DNA of 64,000 nt from CAXBNB01 sp040222275 (lineage in GTDB: Bacteria > Bacteroidota > Bacteroidia > Cytophagales > Cyclobacteriaceae). The DNA is taken from positions 310,001-374,000 of the forward strand of contig JAVKDJ010000048.1 of NCBI GenBank assembly GCA_040222275.1, in the 5' to 3' direction. The position numbers were made by a program, and so were the translations under genes. Positions 53,830-61,633 of the stretch are shown here, one piece after another (the stretch's first letter is position 1; the number at the start of each line of letters is the position of its first letter). The notes below the pieces were generated by a model, which saw only the letters and a program-made list of their open reading frames with translations, was not told where the DNA came from and did no database searches.

Positions 53830-54258
53830 TTAACCCTCGCTTTCCTGGGTTTTGGATTTTGGTAGCACGTTGGAAATAATACTTACCCTTTCCTGCTTGT
53901 TCACCGCATTGGATGTAATGGTGATCACTTTGTTTTGTCTTCCCATTTTACCTCGGCTGTTAAATTTTGCTTGTATTTTCGATTTTTCCCCTGGGGCTAT
54001 GGGATCCCTGGGCCAGTACGGAGTGGTACACCCACAGGTGGTTTGCACATTTGACAATACCAATGGTGCATCACCAGAATTTTCAAATTCAAAAGTATAT
54101 TCAACAATATCGCCTTGTTCTATATCTCCAAAGTCGTGCGATTTTTCAACGAACGAAATGTAGGGGCCTGGCTGAGGGGCTTCAGTTTTCTCCGCCTCCT
54201 GGGCCACTGACAAAAACGAGATGCATAATACAAGTGCTAATAGTGATATTTTTTTCAT
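53830..54258 (-). CDS. DUF1573 domain protein, secreted
   Basis: From the ATG at 54258, 142 residues with a signal peptide (ending SVAQ, about 20). The mature part is an Ig-like ASH/DUF1573 domain: EKSHDFGDIEQGDIVEYTFEFENSGDAPLVLSNVQTTCGCTTPYWP, with the CGC motif typical of the family. DUF1573 proteins are abundant in Bacteroidota and often sit on the outer membrane; the function is unproven. Confidence 0.92.
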   Translation of the reverse strand: MKKISLLALVLCISFLSVAQEAEKTEAPQPGPYISFVEKSHDFGDIEQGDIVEYTFEFENSGDAPLVLSNVQTTCGCTTPYWPRDPIAPGEKSKIQAKFNSRGKMGRQNKVITITSNAVNKQERVSIISNVLPKSKTQESEG

Positions 54259-54337
54259 AGTTCTCAATAAAGTTAATTCTCAAATCTCCCGAAGGCATGT
54301 ATGCCTTGGATGCTACTACGCAGTATAGAACGGAAAG

Positions 54338-55735
54338 TTAAAAAAAATTATTATGAAAGTTGAGTAGAAATAATTCATCTGTTGCCCTGGTGACTGCTGT
54401 ATATACCCATCTTAAAAACTCTTTGTCGATCTTCTCTTCCATGAGGTATCCCTGGTCCACGAAGATGACATTCCACTGGCCTCCTTGTGATTTGTGACAG
54501 GTAAGGGCGTAGGCATATTTTATTTGTAGTGCATTCAAGTAGGGATCCTTCTTCATTTCTTCCCTTTGTTCTTTTTTTGACAAGCCAGCATAGTCAGCCA
54601 GCACCTGGTTATACAGTTCCTGGTTCTTGTCATGGGGCATGGCTGGTGTATTGGAATGCAAGGTGTCCAGGATCACTTTCGCCTCGAACGAATCCTTGTA
54701 TGAGTAGTCAACTAGTTTCAATTCCAGGTCGGCATACCTCAGTCCATAGTTTTCTTCGGTGCTTTTTATTTTTAGCACCTCCACAAAATCCCCATTGGCA
54801 AGAAAGCCTGCAGGGATGTTTTCAGGCAAAAACATATAGTTGTTTTTGGCGATCATGAGCAGGTCACCAGCTTCCAGTTCTTCCTCGCGAAAGAGCAATT
54901 GGTGGCGAATAAAGTGGTTGTATTGAACAGCCGATCTGTTAGACCGGCATATAATCAGTGTGTTTTCTATTCCATATTTGTCATACGCATAGCGCAATCC
55001 ATCTTCCAGCCTCTCGCTGGTCATTTTAAAGATGTCAGGGAATTTGGCCGTATTGAATTTAATACGAATTGGGTCTTTGTGCAATTGCGACCTGATGTGC
55101 GTCGCATTTTGCAGGATTCCGCTATCCAATGCCTGTCGGGTGATTTCTGTGAGCTCAAAAGCAGCGGTGCTCAGGCGGTACATGTCCCTAAGGAAAGCAG
55201 GGTCCAGGGCAAAACTTTCATCTTGCTGAACAGGGGGGAGCTGCGCTGTATCACCTATTAATATGAGTTTATTTCCTTCTTTTTCGAAAATATATTCCAC
55301 CAGATCAGTGAGCAGGCTCCTTCCATTAAAATCCTTTTTTGCCGGGATCATAGAAGCTTCATCTACGATGAATATGGTGTCTTTTTGGTAATTTTTGATC
55401 CTTTTAAATTGAAGCCCGGGTTCACCATCCCCTGTTTGGCTTTTGTATATCTTCTTGTGAATGGTGAAGGCAGTTCTCCGGGAATAGTTGCTGAGTACTT
55501 TGGCGGCCCTGCCCGTAGGTGCCAACAGTACAAATTTTTGATTGAATAAGGGAAGCACATTGACAAGGGCACCCATCAGGGTGGTTTTTCCAGTACCCGC
55601 GTATCCTGTGATCACCAGGGTGGATTTCTGCTCCTTACTGGTGATAAATTGATCGAGGTGGGTAATGATACCCTGTTGCCCTTTTGTTGGCTCGAAAGGG
55701 AATTTACTTTTTAATATAGATGAAGGTAGTGGCAA
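54338..55735 (-). CDS. RecD-like superfamily 1 DNA helicase
   Basis: 465 residues. Walker A in GYAGTGKTTLM, DEASMIP as motif II, LIGDTAQLPPVQ as motif III, and TCHKSQGGQWNVIFVD with AVTRATDELFLL as the C-terminal UvrD/RecD motifs V-VI. This is the compact one-gene RecD2-like form common in Bacteroidota, without RecB or RecC partners nearby. It would unwind DNA 5' to 3' during repair or recombination. Confidence 0.93.
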   Translation of the reverse strand: MPLPSSILKSKFPFEPTKGQQGIITHLDQFITSKEQKSTLVITGYAGTGKTTLMGALVNVLPLFNQKFVLLAPTGRAAKVLSNYSRRTAFTIHKKIYKSQTGDGEPGLQFKRIKNYQKDTIFIVDEASMIPAKKDFNGRSLLTDLVEYIFEKEGNKLILIGDTAQLPPVQQDESFALDPAFLRDMYRLSTAAFELTEITRQALDSGILQNATHIRSQLHKDPIRIKFNTAKFPDIFKMTSERLEDGLRYAYDKYGIENTLIICRSNRSAVQYNHFIRHQLLFREEELEAGDLLMIAKNNYMFLPENIPAGFLANGDFVEVLKIKSTEENYGLRYADLELKLVDYSYKDSFEAKVILDTLHSNTPAMPHDKNQELYNQVLADYAGLSKKEQREEMKKDPYLNALQIKYAYALTCHKSQGGQWNVIFVDQGYLMEEKIDKEFLRWVYTAVTRATDELFLLNFHNNFF

Positions 55736-55941
55736 ATTGAAAACGTATATTTTGGATTTACTGCGAATGTACGCAATCAGAATTTTCTACCCATCTGGAA
55801 ACTGGTTTTTGAATAAAGTGCCCGAAAGTTTGTTGCCTACGCGAAATCTCATTTCGTGGTGCAGCGAAGGAACCTTGACTCTATAAAACTAAAGAGATTG
55901 ACCATTAGGGTAACTGTGTTAGATTTACCTTTCTTAAAAAT

Positions 55942-56445
55942 ATGTGTACTATGGACAAGGAACTTCTGCATGGGAAATACGGGGGCACACCCAGAATTAG
56001 GGTATGTGGCATACTGGTCGAAGGAAATTCGGTGTTGCTCATCAAGCATAGAGGGTTGGGCTCCCAGGGGGAACTATGGCTCCCACCTGGTGGCGGAGTA
56101 GAGTTTGGAGATACGGCAGAGGACAGTCTCAAACGGGAATTTCTGGAGGAAACAGGATTAAAAATTGAGATTTGTGACTTTTTGTTTGTTTCGGAGTTCT
56201 TAATGAAACCATTGCACGCCATGGAGTTGTTTTTTTCTGTCAAATCAATAGGAGGGAAGTTGGCCAAAGGGAAGGACCCGGAGTTCAAGGCTCATCAACA
56301 AATCATTGATGAAGTAAAGATGATGGACTATTCGGAAATAAACAGCCTGGGCAGGGAATGCTTGCATGGAATACTGCGGACATGCAACAGCACTGAGGAG
56401 CTGTTAAACACTCATGGATTTTTTAATTTTGAAAATAATCCCTAA
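55942..56445 (+). CDS. Nudix hydrolase
   Basis: 167 residues. The Nudix box is GGVEFGDTAEDSLKREFLEETGL, with REFLEE complete and Asp in place of the first Glu of the GE pair. It is preceded by VLLIKHRG and WLPPGG. Such enzymes cleave nucleoside diphosphates linked to another group; the substrate is unknown. Met1 or Met4 may be the start. Confidence 0.92.
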   Translation: MCTMDKELLHGKYGGTPRIRVCGILVEGNSVLLIKHRGLGSQGELWLPPGGGVEFGDTAEDSLKREFLEETGLKIEICDFLFVSEFLMKPLHAMELFFSVKSIGGKLAKGKDPEFKAHQQIIDEVKMMDYSEINSLGRECLHGILRTCNSTEELLNTHGFFNFENNP

Positions 56446-56509
56446 AATAGCGTTTTCGTAATCAAAATTTACTCGAAAAATATTTATTATTGCACAAAAA
56501 CAATCTAAT

Positions 56510-57100
56510 ATGAACACAACCAGAATCGTTTCCATTGCAGCTTTAATTGTTTCAATTGTTCTTGCTGTATTTTTGTACAACAGTATATTTGACTCAATCG
56601 ATGAGGCGGAGAGAATAGATAAGATGGAGAGTAAAATTATCGATAAGCTGATGATGATCCGTGAGGCACAAATTGCTTATCAGGCTGTGAATGGACAATA
56701 CACAAGTGACTGGGACAAATTGCTGAGCTTTGTGGATTCCGGTCAATTTTACATTACATCTAAAATAGAACACATCATCACCCTTGACTATGGTGCCGAT
56801 AGTGTGTATGTTGAAATAGATACGTTGGGGACCATGCCAGTGAGGGATTCGATATTTTCGGCTACAAAATACCCAAGATTCGATTTGGCATCACTGCCTA
56901 GTACTCCTGTGGACCCAAACAAAAAGTTTGGCATGTGGGCTGATAAAATTGACAAGAGTGGGGTAAGTGTGGACGTGGTGGAAGTGTGGAATACAGCTCC
57001 TGCCGATCCTAACAGAAAGGAAAGCAATGAGGCAAGAACTAAGAAACCCCTGAGGTTTGGGTCAAGGACTAATGTAACCACTTCAGGAAACTGGGAATAA
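56510..57100 (+). CDS. Pilin-like membrane-anchored protein, unknown
   Basis: 196 residues. One N-terminal transmembrane helix (about 6-25) is followed by a helix (IDKMESKIIDKLMMIREAQIAYQAVNGQYTSDWDKLLSFV), the layout of type II/IV pseudopilins but without a classic prepilin cleavage site. The rest is beta-rich, ending with a charged tail. The gene is 6 bases before the DUF3822 gene and is probably co-transcribed with it and coaD. Confidence 0.7.
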   Translation: MNTTRIVSIAALIVSIVLAVFLYNSIFDSIDEAERIDKMESKIIDKLMMIREAQIAYQAVNGQYTSDWDKLLSFVDSGQFYITSKIEHIITLDYGADSVYVEIDTLGTMPVRDSIFSATKYPRFDLASLPSTPVDPNKKFGMWADKIDKSGVSVDVVEVWNTAPADPNRKESNEARTKKPLRFGSRTNVTTSGNWE

Positions 57101-57106
57101 AATATT

Positions 57107-58000
57107 TTGGAAGCTACAGTAAACGAAGGGAGCTATAAGCTCGTCAGGAAGATAAAAGACGACAATTTTGATGTTGAAAGATTGCATCAATATGGGTTGT
57201 CAATGCAGGTGGGTATAAGGGATTTTCAGTTTTGTATTACTGACGAAGAAACCAATACCTGCCTACTTCTGGAAGACTATGTGTTTGAAAATGTAAAAAC
57301 GATCAAAACACGCCTGTCCATTCTTGCTTCCCTTTTTGAAAACCATCATCTGTTAATGGCTGGCTTTTGGAAGTCAGTCAAACTTTCAATCAAAAGCCAT
57401 AAATTCTCACTGGTTCCTTCTTCCCATTTTCTGGAAGAGTCTATGAGGGACTATTTGTTGTTGAATTGTGAAGTGAATGATACTGTCGAGGATGTTTACT
57501 ACTACAAGCACATCAGTTCAAATGCAGTCAACATCTTTGCGGCAGACAAACGTCTGGTCAAATGGATGAGGTCGCTGTATCCTTCTAAAAACCTTCAGGT
57601 TATCCACCAGGGCAGTGCACTTATCGAGGGCATACTCCGGTACGATGACCATACACATGAGAAGACCGTTTTTTGTATCATAGATAGGGGTATTCTTCAT
57701 GTATTTGTTTCTGAAAATCAAAAACTTCACTATTACAATCAATTTGCCGTAAAGACCAGCAAAGACTACCTCAAATACATCATGCTGGTATTTAGGGAAT
57801 TTGGGTTAAGCCAACGACACCAAAAAGTAATTGTGTGGGGCAATATCAAACAGGATTCGGAGCATTTTGAGCTGCTGCAGAAATATATCGGCAACATTTC
57901 CTTTGGAAGCAAACCATCCTACCTGAATTTCAACTTTATGTTTGATGAAATCCCCGACCATCAAAACTTTGACCTATTCAGTGTATTCCTTTGTGACTAA
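57107..58000 (+). CDS. DUF3822 family protein
   Basis: 297 residues starting at a TTG 6 bases after the previous stop. It matches DUF3822, a Bacteroidota family usually adjacent to coaD, with DEETNTCLLLEDYVFEN, HKFSLVPSSHFLEE, CIIDRGILHVFVSENQKLHYYNQFAVKTSKDYLKYIM and FGLSQRHQKVIVWGNI. The two-lobed beta/alpha pattern could be an actin-like fold (inference). Function unknown. Confidence 0.85.
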   Translation: MEATVNEGSYKLVRKIKDDNFDVERLHQYGLSMQVGIRDFQFCITDEETNTCLLLEDYVFENVKTIKTRLSILASLFENHHLLMAGFWKSVKLSIKSHKFSLVPSSHFLEESMRDYLLLNCEVNDTVEDVYYYKHISSNAVNIFAADKRLVKWMRSLYPSKNLQVIHQGSALIEGILRYDDHTHEKTVFCIIDRGILHVFVSENQKLHYYNQFAVKTSKDYLKYIMLVFREFGLSQRHQKVIVWGNIKQDSEHFELLQKYIGNISFGSKPSYLNFNFMFDEIPDHQNFDLFSVFLCD

Positions 58001-58009
58001 CTTTCAGTT

Positions 58010-58468
58010 ATGACTGAAAAAAAGATAGCCTTATTTCCAGGTTCATTTGACCCTTTTACCAAAGGCCATCATGATATTGTCATCAGAAGCCTGTCCATTT
58101 TTGATGAGGTTATCATCGCCATTGGAAACAATACAGCCAAAAAGCACTATTTCGAGGTGGATTTTATGGTGGAGAGAATAAAATCGGCTTTCGCTGGCGA
58201 TAGCAGGATATCTGTACTTACGTACAATGAATTAACAGCTGATCTGGCAAAAAAAACCGGTGCGAATTACCTCATTCGGGGACTAAGAAATACAACCGAT
58301 TTTGAATACGAGAACAGCATATCGCAGGTCAACCGGTACATCAATGCCAATCTGGAAACTGTATTCTTGATTACCTCTCCCGAACTGGCGCATATCAGTT
58401 CCACCATCATCAGGGAAGTGCATAAATACGGTGGGGATGTAAGTCCTTTTTTGCCTTATGATCTGTAG
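58010..58468 (+). CDS. coaD: Phosphopantetheine adenylyltransferase CoaD
   Basis: 152 residues. Nucleotidyltransferase motif GSFDPFTKGHHDIVIRS, then RGLRNTTDFEYENSISQVN, TSPELAHISSTIIREVHKYGGDVS. It catalyses the fourth step of coenzyme A synthesis, transferring AMP to 4'-phosphopantetheine. It starts 9 bases after the DUF3822 stop. Confidence 0.97.
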   Translation: MTEKKIALFPGSFDPFTKGHHDIVIRSLSIFDEVIIAIGNNTAKKHYFEVDFMVERIKSAFAGDSRISVLTYNELTADLAKKTGANYLIRGLRNTTDFEYENSISQVNRYINANLETVFLITSPELAHISSTIIREVHKYGGDVSPFLPYDL

Positions 58469-58482
58469 CAATCCTACAGAGT

Positions 58483-59934
58483 TTAATAAGATTCCTTTAC
58501 AGTTTTTATCAACAGCGCAAGGTTGGTTTGGAGTTCTCCAAGGTTGGTAGATGCAAAACCAAACCTACAGGAATGGGGGGTGCGTTCCGGGTCAATGTTT
58601 AATCTTAATCCATTTTTTTCGGCTTGTACCACCAGGTCTTTAACCAGAATACCAGGAGCGAATGTGGCCCAAATGGCCATACCTCCATCTGGGATGTCAA
58701 ATTTTATCAGATTGCCCAAGCCTGAACTTAAAGAGGTGCAAAAGTAATCCCGGCGCTCTTTGTAGGCCGTCACCGCTTTTTTAAGGCACCTTTGTACTTC
58801 ATTTTCCCTGATCAGCTCTGCCAGGGAGCGTTCCATAATAGGATCACCCTGCTTATCTATCATTCTTCTCAGTTTGGCCAGTTCACCAGTTACCCTTGGG
58901 TGGGCAAATACATAGCCTATCCGTATGGAGGGTACAAGTATTTTGCTGAACGAACCAATATAAATCACATTTCCAGATTTGTCCAGACTAGCCAGGGGTA
59001 AGATGGGGGAGCCGCTGTAGTGGTAATCATAGTCATAATCATCTTCAATGATGGCAAAATCATGTTGATTGGCAAGTGCCAGAAGTTTCATCCTGTTTTC
59101 AGCAGGCATGGTCACGGTAGTGGGGTAGTGATGGTGCGGAGAAATGTAAACAGCCCGAACTTTTTTTTCAGTGCATACTTTTTCCAATGCATTGATGTCA
59201 AGACCTGATTTGTTTACAGGTACTTTAATGAGGTTTACGCCTTGTGCCTCAAAAATTTGATCGGCATATTTATAATTCAGTTTGCCTACAATCACATTGT
59301 CACCTGGCCTGAATAAAGTGGTGGACAGCAAATAGATGGCCATTTGGCTACCTCGTGTAATGAGTATATTTTCTTCAGTACCGTTCAGTGCCCTGGTTGT
59401 TGACAGGTAGGACGCCAGGGTTTTTCTAAGGGTAATATCACCAAACGAACTGGAATTGAGCAACACAGACCTGCCTATGCTTCCTTTTGATATCGACCTG
59501 GCTGTTTTCAACAATGAATCTATGGGTGCCAGCCGGTAGTCCGGGCTCCCGTCATCAATACAATTTTTGGGTTGGGTCCTTTCCGGGTTGGCCATAAAGG
59601 GCAGGGACGCCAGGTTTTCAATAAACCTGCCCGGTGTATTTTGAAGTTTGATTTGTATGGGTTGTTGTTTTACTACGGGCAGGGATTTTTTAACGAAAGT
59701 ACCCCTCGATGGTATGATTTCCAGCCAACCCTGTGCCAGTAGTTCGTCATAAGCAGTAGCCACTGTTTTCCTGTTGAGGTTCAATTCAAGGGCCAGGAGC
59801 CTTGTTCCGGGCATTTTGTGGGATTGCGGAACCCTTCCCGAGAGGATCTCATCGACTATGGCATCCGCGATTTGTAAGTAAACTGCCCTGGGGCTTTTCT
59901 TACTGATGGTGATGATGGATTTCCAGGGTAGCAT
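58483..59934 (-). CDS. MocR-type regulator (GntR DNA-binding domain fused to aminotransferase fold)
   Basis: 483 residues. Winged-helix GntR domain about 10-80 (IADAIVDEILSGRVPQSHKMPGTRLLALELNLNRKTV), linker, then a fold-type I PLP domain about 120-480 with DDYDYDYHY and IGSFSKILVPSIRIGY, where Lys331 should bind PLP. MocR proteins sense PLP or an amino acid and often control the divergent gene. Here the divergent gene pair is OsmC and a PNPOx-like protein, 91 bases away. Confidence 0.94.
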   Translation of the reverse strand: MLPWKSIITISKKSPRAVYLQIADAIVDEILSGRVPQSHKMPGTRLLALELNLNRKTVATAYDELLAQGWLEIIPSRGTFVKKSLPVVKQQPIQIKLQNTPGRFIENLASLPFMANPERTQPKNCIDDGSPDYRLAPIDSLLKTARSISKGSIGRSVLLNSSSFGDITLRKTLASYLSTTRALNGTEENILITRGSQMAIYLLSTTLFRPGDNVIVGKLNYKYADQIFEAQGVNLIKVPVNKSGLDINALEKVCTEKKVRAVYISPHHHYPTTVTMPAENRMKLLALANQHDFAIIEDDYDYDYHYSGSPILPLASLDKSGNVIYIGSFSKILVPSIRIGYVFAHPRVTGELAKLRRMIDKQGDPIMERSLAELIRENEVQRCLKKAVTAYKERRDYFCTSLSSGLGNLIKFDIPDGGMAIWATFAPGILVKDLVVQAEKNGLRLNIDPERTPHSCRFGFASTNLGELQTNLALLIKTVKESY

Positions 59935-59960
59935 AACCGGACCAGGTGTTTTGTGTAAAA

Positions 59961-59977
59961 TGGACTATAACAGTCCA
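59961..59977. promoter_or_regulatory. Candidate MocR operator
   Basis: TGGACT-ATAAC-AGTCCA, a perfect inverted repeat with a 5-base spacer, lies in the middle of the 91-base gap between the divergent MocR and OsmC genes. The half-site resembles the TGGACT-like motifs reported for some PdxR-type MocR regulators. Confidence 0.6.
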
Positions 59978-60025
59978 CCACAATTATAATAAATTTACAG
60001 CACAGACCCAGTATCAACTCAACTT

Positions 60026-60499
60026 ATGAAAAGGGAGCATAAATATACGATCGAAGTAAAATGGACAGGCAACCTGGGTTTGGGCACAGATTCCTATACG
60101 GCCTATACAAGGGACCATGCCATCAAAAAGAATGGGGCACATCCGATCGAGGGCTCTTCAGACCCGGCCTTCAGGGGCAACCCAAACAGGTACAACCCGG
60201 AGGAGTTGTTACTATCCACCTTGTCGTCATGTCATATGTTGGTGTACCTGCATCTGTGTGCCGTAAGTGGCATTACTGTTACTACTTATCAGGATCAGCC
60301 TGAAGGGATAATGCTCGAAGATGAAAATGGTAGTGGTCGTTTTGTTTCGGCTGTGTTGAAACCCGTTATTGGCATTTTGGAAGAAGAAAAATTAGCTGAG
60401 GCGGTGGCACTACATGAACAGGCACACAAAACTTGTTTTATTGCCAATTCGGTCAACTTCAAAATTGACATAGAACCAGAAATAAGCATAGCATTATGA
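60026..60499 (+). CDS. OsmC family protein
   Basis: 157 residues with the OsmC fold (KYTIEVKWTGNLGLGTDSYTAY, NPEELLLSTLSSCHMLVYLHL, HEQAHKTCFIANSV). Cys69 and Cys137 are the conserved peroxidatic pair, so it should reduce organic hydroperoxides. Its stop overlaps the next gene by 4 bases. Confidence 0.94.
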   Translation: MKREHKYTIEVKWTGNLGLGTDSYTAYTRDHAIKKNGAHPIEGSSDPAFRGNPNRYNPEELLLSTLSSCHMLVYLHLCAVSGITVTTYQDQPEGIMLEDENGSGRFVSAVLKPVIGILEEEKLAEAVALHEQAHKTCFIANSVNFKIDIEPEISIAL

Positions 60500-61158
60500 A
60501 ACAATTTGAAATAACCAAAAAGAACAAAGTGGTACGTGGGGCTAAACGCGCCACTTATGACGAACAGGAAATTTATGAAATTCTTGATGCAGGTTTTCTA
60601 TGCCATGTGGCTTTCAATATGAACGACCATCCTTTTATGATCCCTACTGCCTATGGCCGCAAGGGCAACAAACTTTACATTCATGGGGCCGTGAAGAGCC
60701 GTACCATTCGCCAGGTTGCGAAGGGGGTGCCTGTGTGCCTGGCCGTGACACATTTGGACGGTTTGGTGCTGGCACGGTCTGCGTTTCACCATTCGGTCAA
60801 CTATAGGTCGGTGATTGTTTATGGTACTGCCAGGGAGCTAACAGACCGGGAGGAAAAGAATGAGGCGCTGTTTTGTATTACGGAAAACATCCTCAAAGGG
60901 AGGTGGAAAGAGGCCAGGAGGCCCAGTGAAAAGGAACTGGACATAACAGGGCTATTGGAAATAGAAATAGAATCTGCATCGGCCAAAGTGAGGTCGGGAG
61001 GCCCGGTAGATGATAAGGAAGATTATGACCTGGATGTTTGGGCCGGCGAATTGCCTATCAATTCGTACTATAGTATGCCTGTGGTGGATGCCCAATCAAA
61101 GTGGGAAGTGGAGTTGTCTGATAGCGTACAGCAAGTTAGCCAGACCAGGCTGAAGTAA
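60496..61158 (+). CDS. Pyridoxamine 5'-phosphate oxidase-like flavin protein
   Basis: 220 residues of the split-barrel PNPOx-like family: FLCHVAFNMNDHPFMIPTAYGRKGNKLYIHGA, LAVTHLDGLVLARSAFHHSVNYRSVIVYGTA. It probably binds FMN or F420-like flavin; true PdxH residues were not checked. The 4-base overlap with the OsmC gene shows translational coupling. A PLP-linked MocR regulator next to a PNPOx-fold protein suggests a vitamin B6 or oxidative-stress link (inference). Confidence 0.9.
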   Translation: MKQFEITKKNKVVRGAKRATYDEQEIYEILDAGFLCHVAFNMNDHPFMIPTAYGRKGNKLYIHGAVKSRTIRQVAKGVPVCLAVTHLDGLVLARSAFHHSVNYRSVIVYGTARELTDREEKNEALFCITENILKGRWKEARRPSEKELDITGLLEIEIESASAKVRSGGPVDDKEDYDLDVWAGELPINSYYSMPVVDAQSKWEVELSDSVQQVSQTRLK

Positions 61159-61161
61159 TAC

Positions 61162-61376
61162 TAACGTGAACTTGGGATTTAACATTTTCATAATCAATAA
61201 ATTACGATCGTCATTTCGGAATTTTTATCCTTAAATTTTAAAAAGGATAAAAATATCCGAAATCTCACTTTCAGATGCTTGCCTGCGGCAGACAGGCCTG
61301 ATAAAATATGCCTTTTAAGAAAATTAAGGCATATTTTTCTGGCATGACGGTGATATTATTCATCGAGTTCACGTTA
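61162..61376. repeat. MITE-like element inserted at the PNPOx stop codon
   Basis: Ends TAACGTGAACT (61162-61172) and AGTTCACGTTA (61366-61376) are exact inverted repeats. AATAC occurs just outside on both sides (61157-61161 and 61376-61380 region), a possible short target duplication. The left end overlaps the stop of the PNPOx gene. Inside is a near-perfect hairpin (61214-61262) whose arms start TTTCGGA. No gene inside. Confidence 0.6.
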
Positions 61377-61379
61377 ATA

Positions 61380-61633
61380 CCAGCCTTCTGAAATGCCTGG
61401 TTTGTTGGTGTTTGTAGAACATCTCAATTAGAGGTGCAAGGCGTCTCACTTACCTACGTTTCCAATGATAGTATGCCTTGTATTTGGGTGGCATGCGAAG
61501 TGGCTGGTGAGGGGATCATAGGGGCTGTTGTTTTGAACTACGATTTGCTTCTTTGATCTTTTCCCTAGTTTTTTTAAATTTATACACGCTCGCGTTCTTC
61601 AGTTTCTTTTGCCCACCTAAATGTCAGACCGTT
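61380..61633. other. Leader region of the EF-G2 gene, no gene seen
   Basis: About 250 bases between the MITE-like repeat and the EF-G2 start. Short open frames exist but have no start or family match. No terminator-like hairpin was found. Confidence 0.4.

Noticed and set aside
59961..59977. Terminator for the MocR gene
   Set aside because: The dyad has a 6-bp stem, no T-run and lies upstream of both divergent genes.
61391..61556. Short open frame in the EF-G2 leader (about 55 codons)
   Set aside because: No start codon in a sensible place and no recognisable motif; length is expected by chance.
61553..61633. Earlier start for the EF-G2 protein
   Set aside because: The 27 extra residues are hydrophobic and unlike EF-G; the ATG at 61634 leads straight into the conserved G domain.
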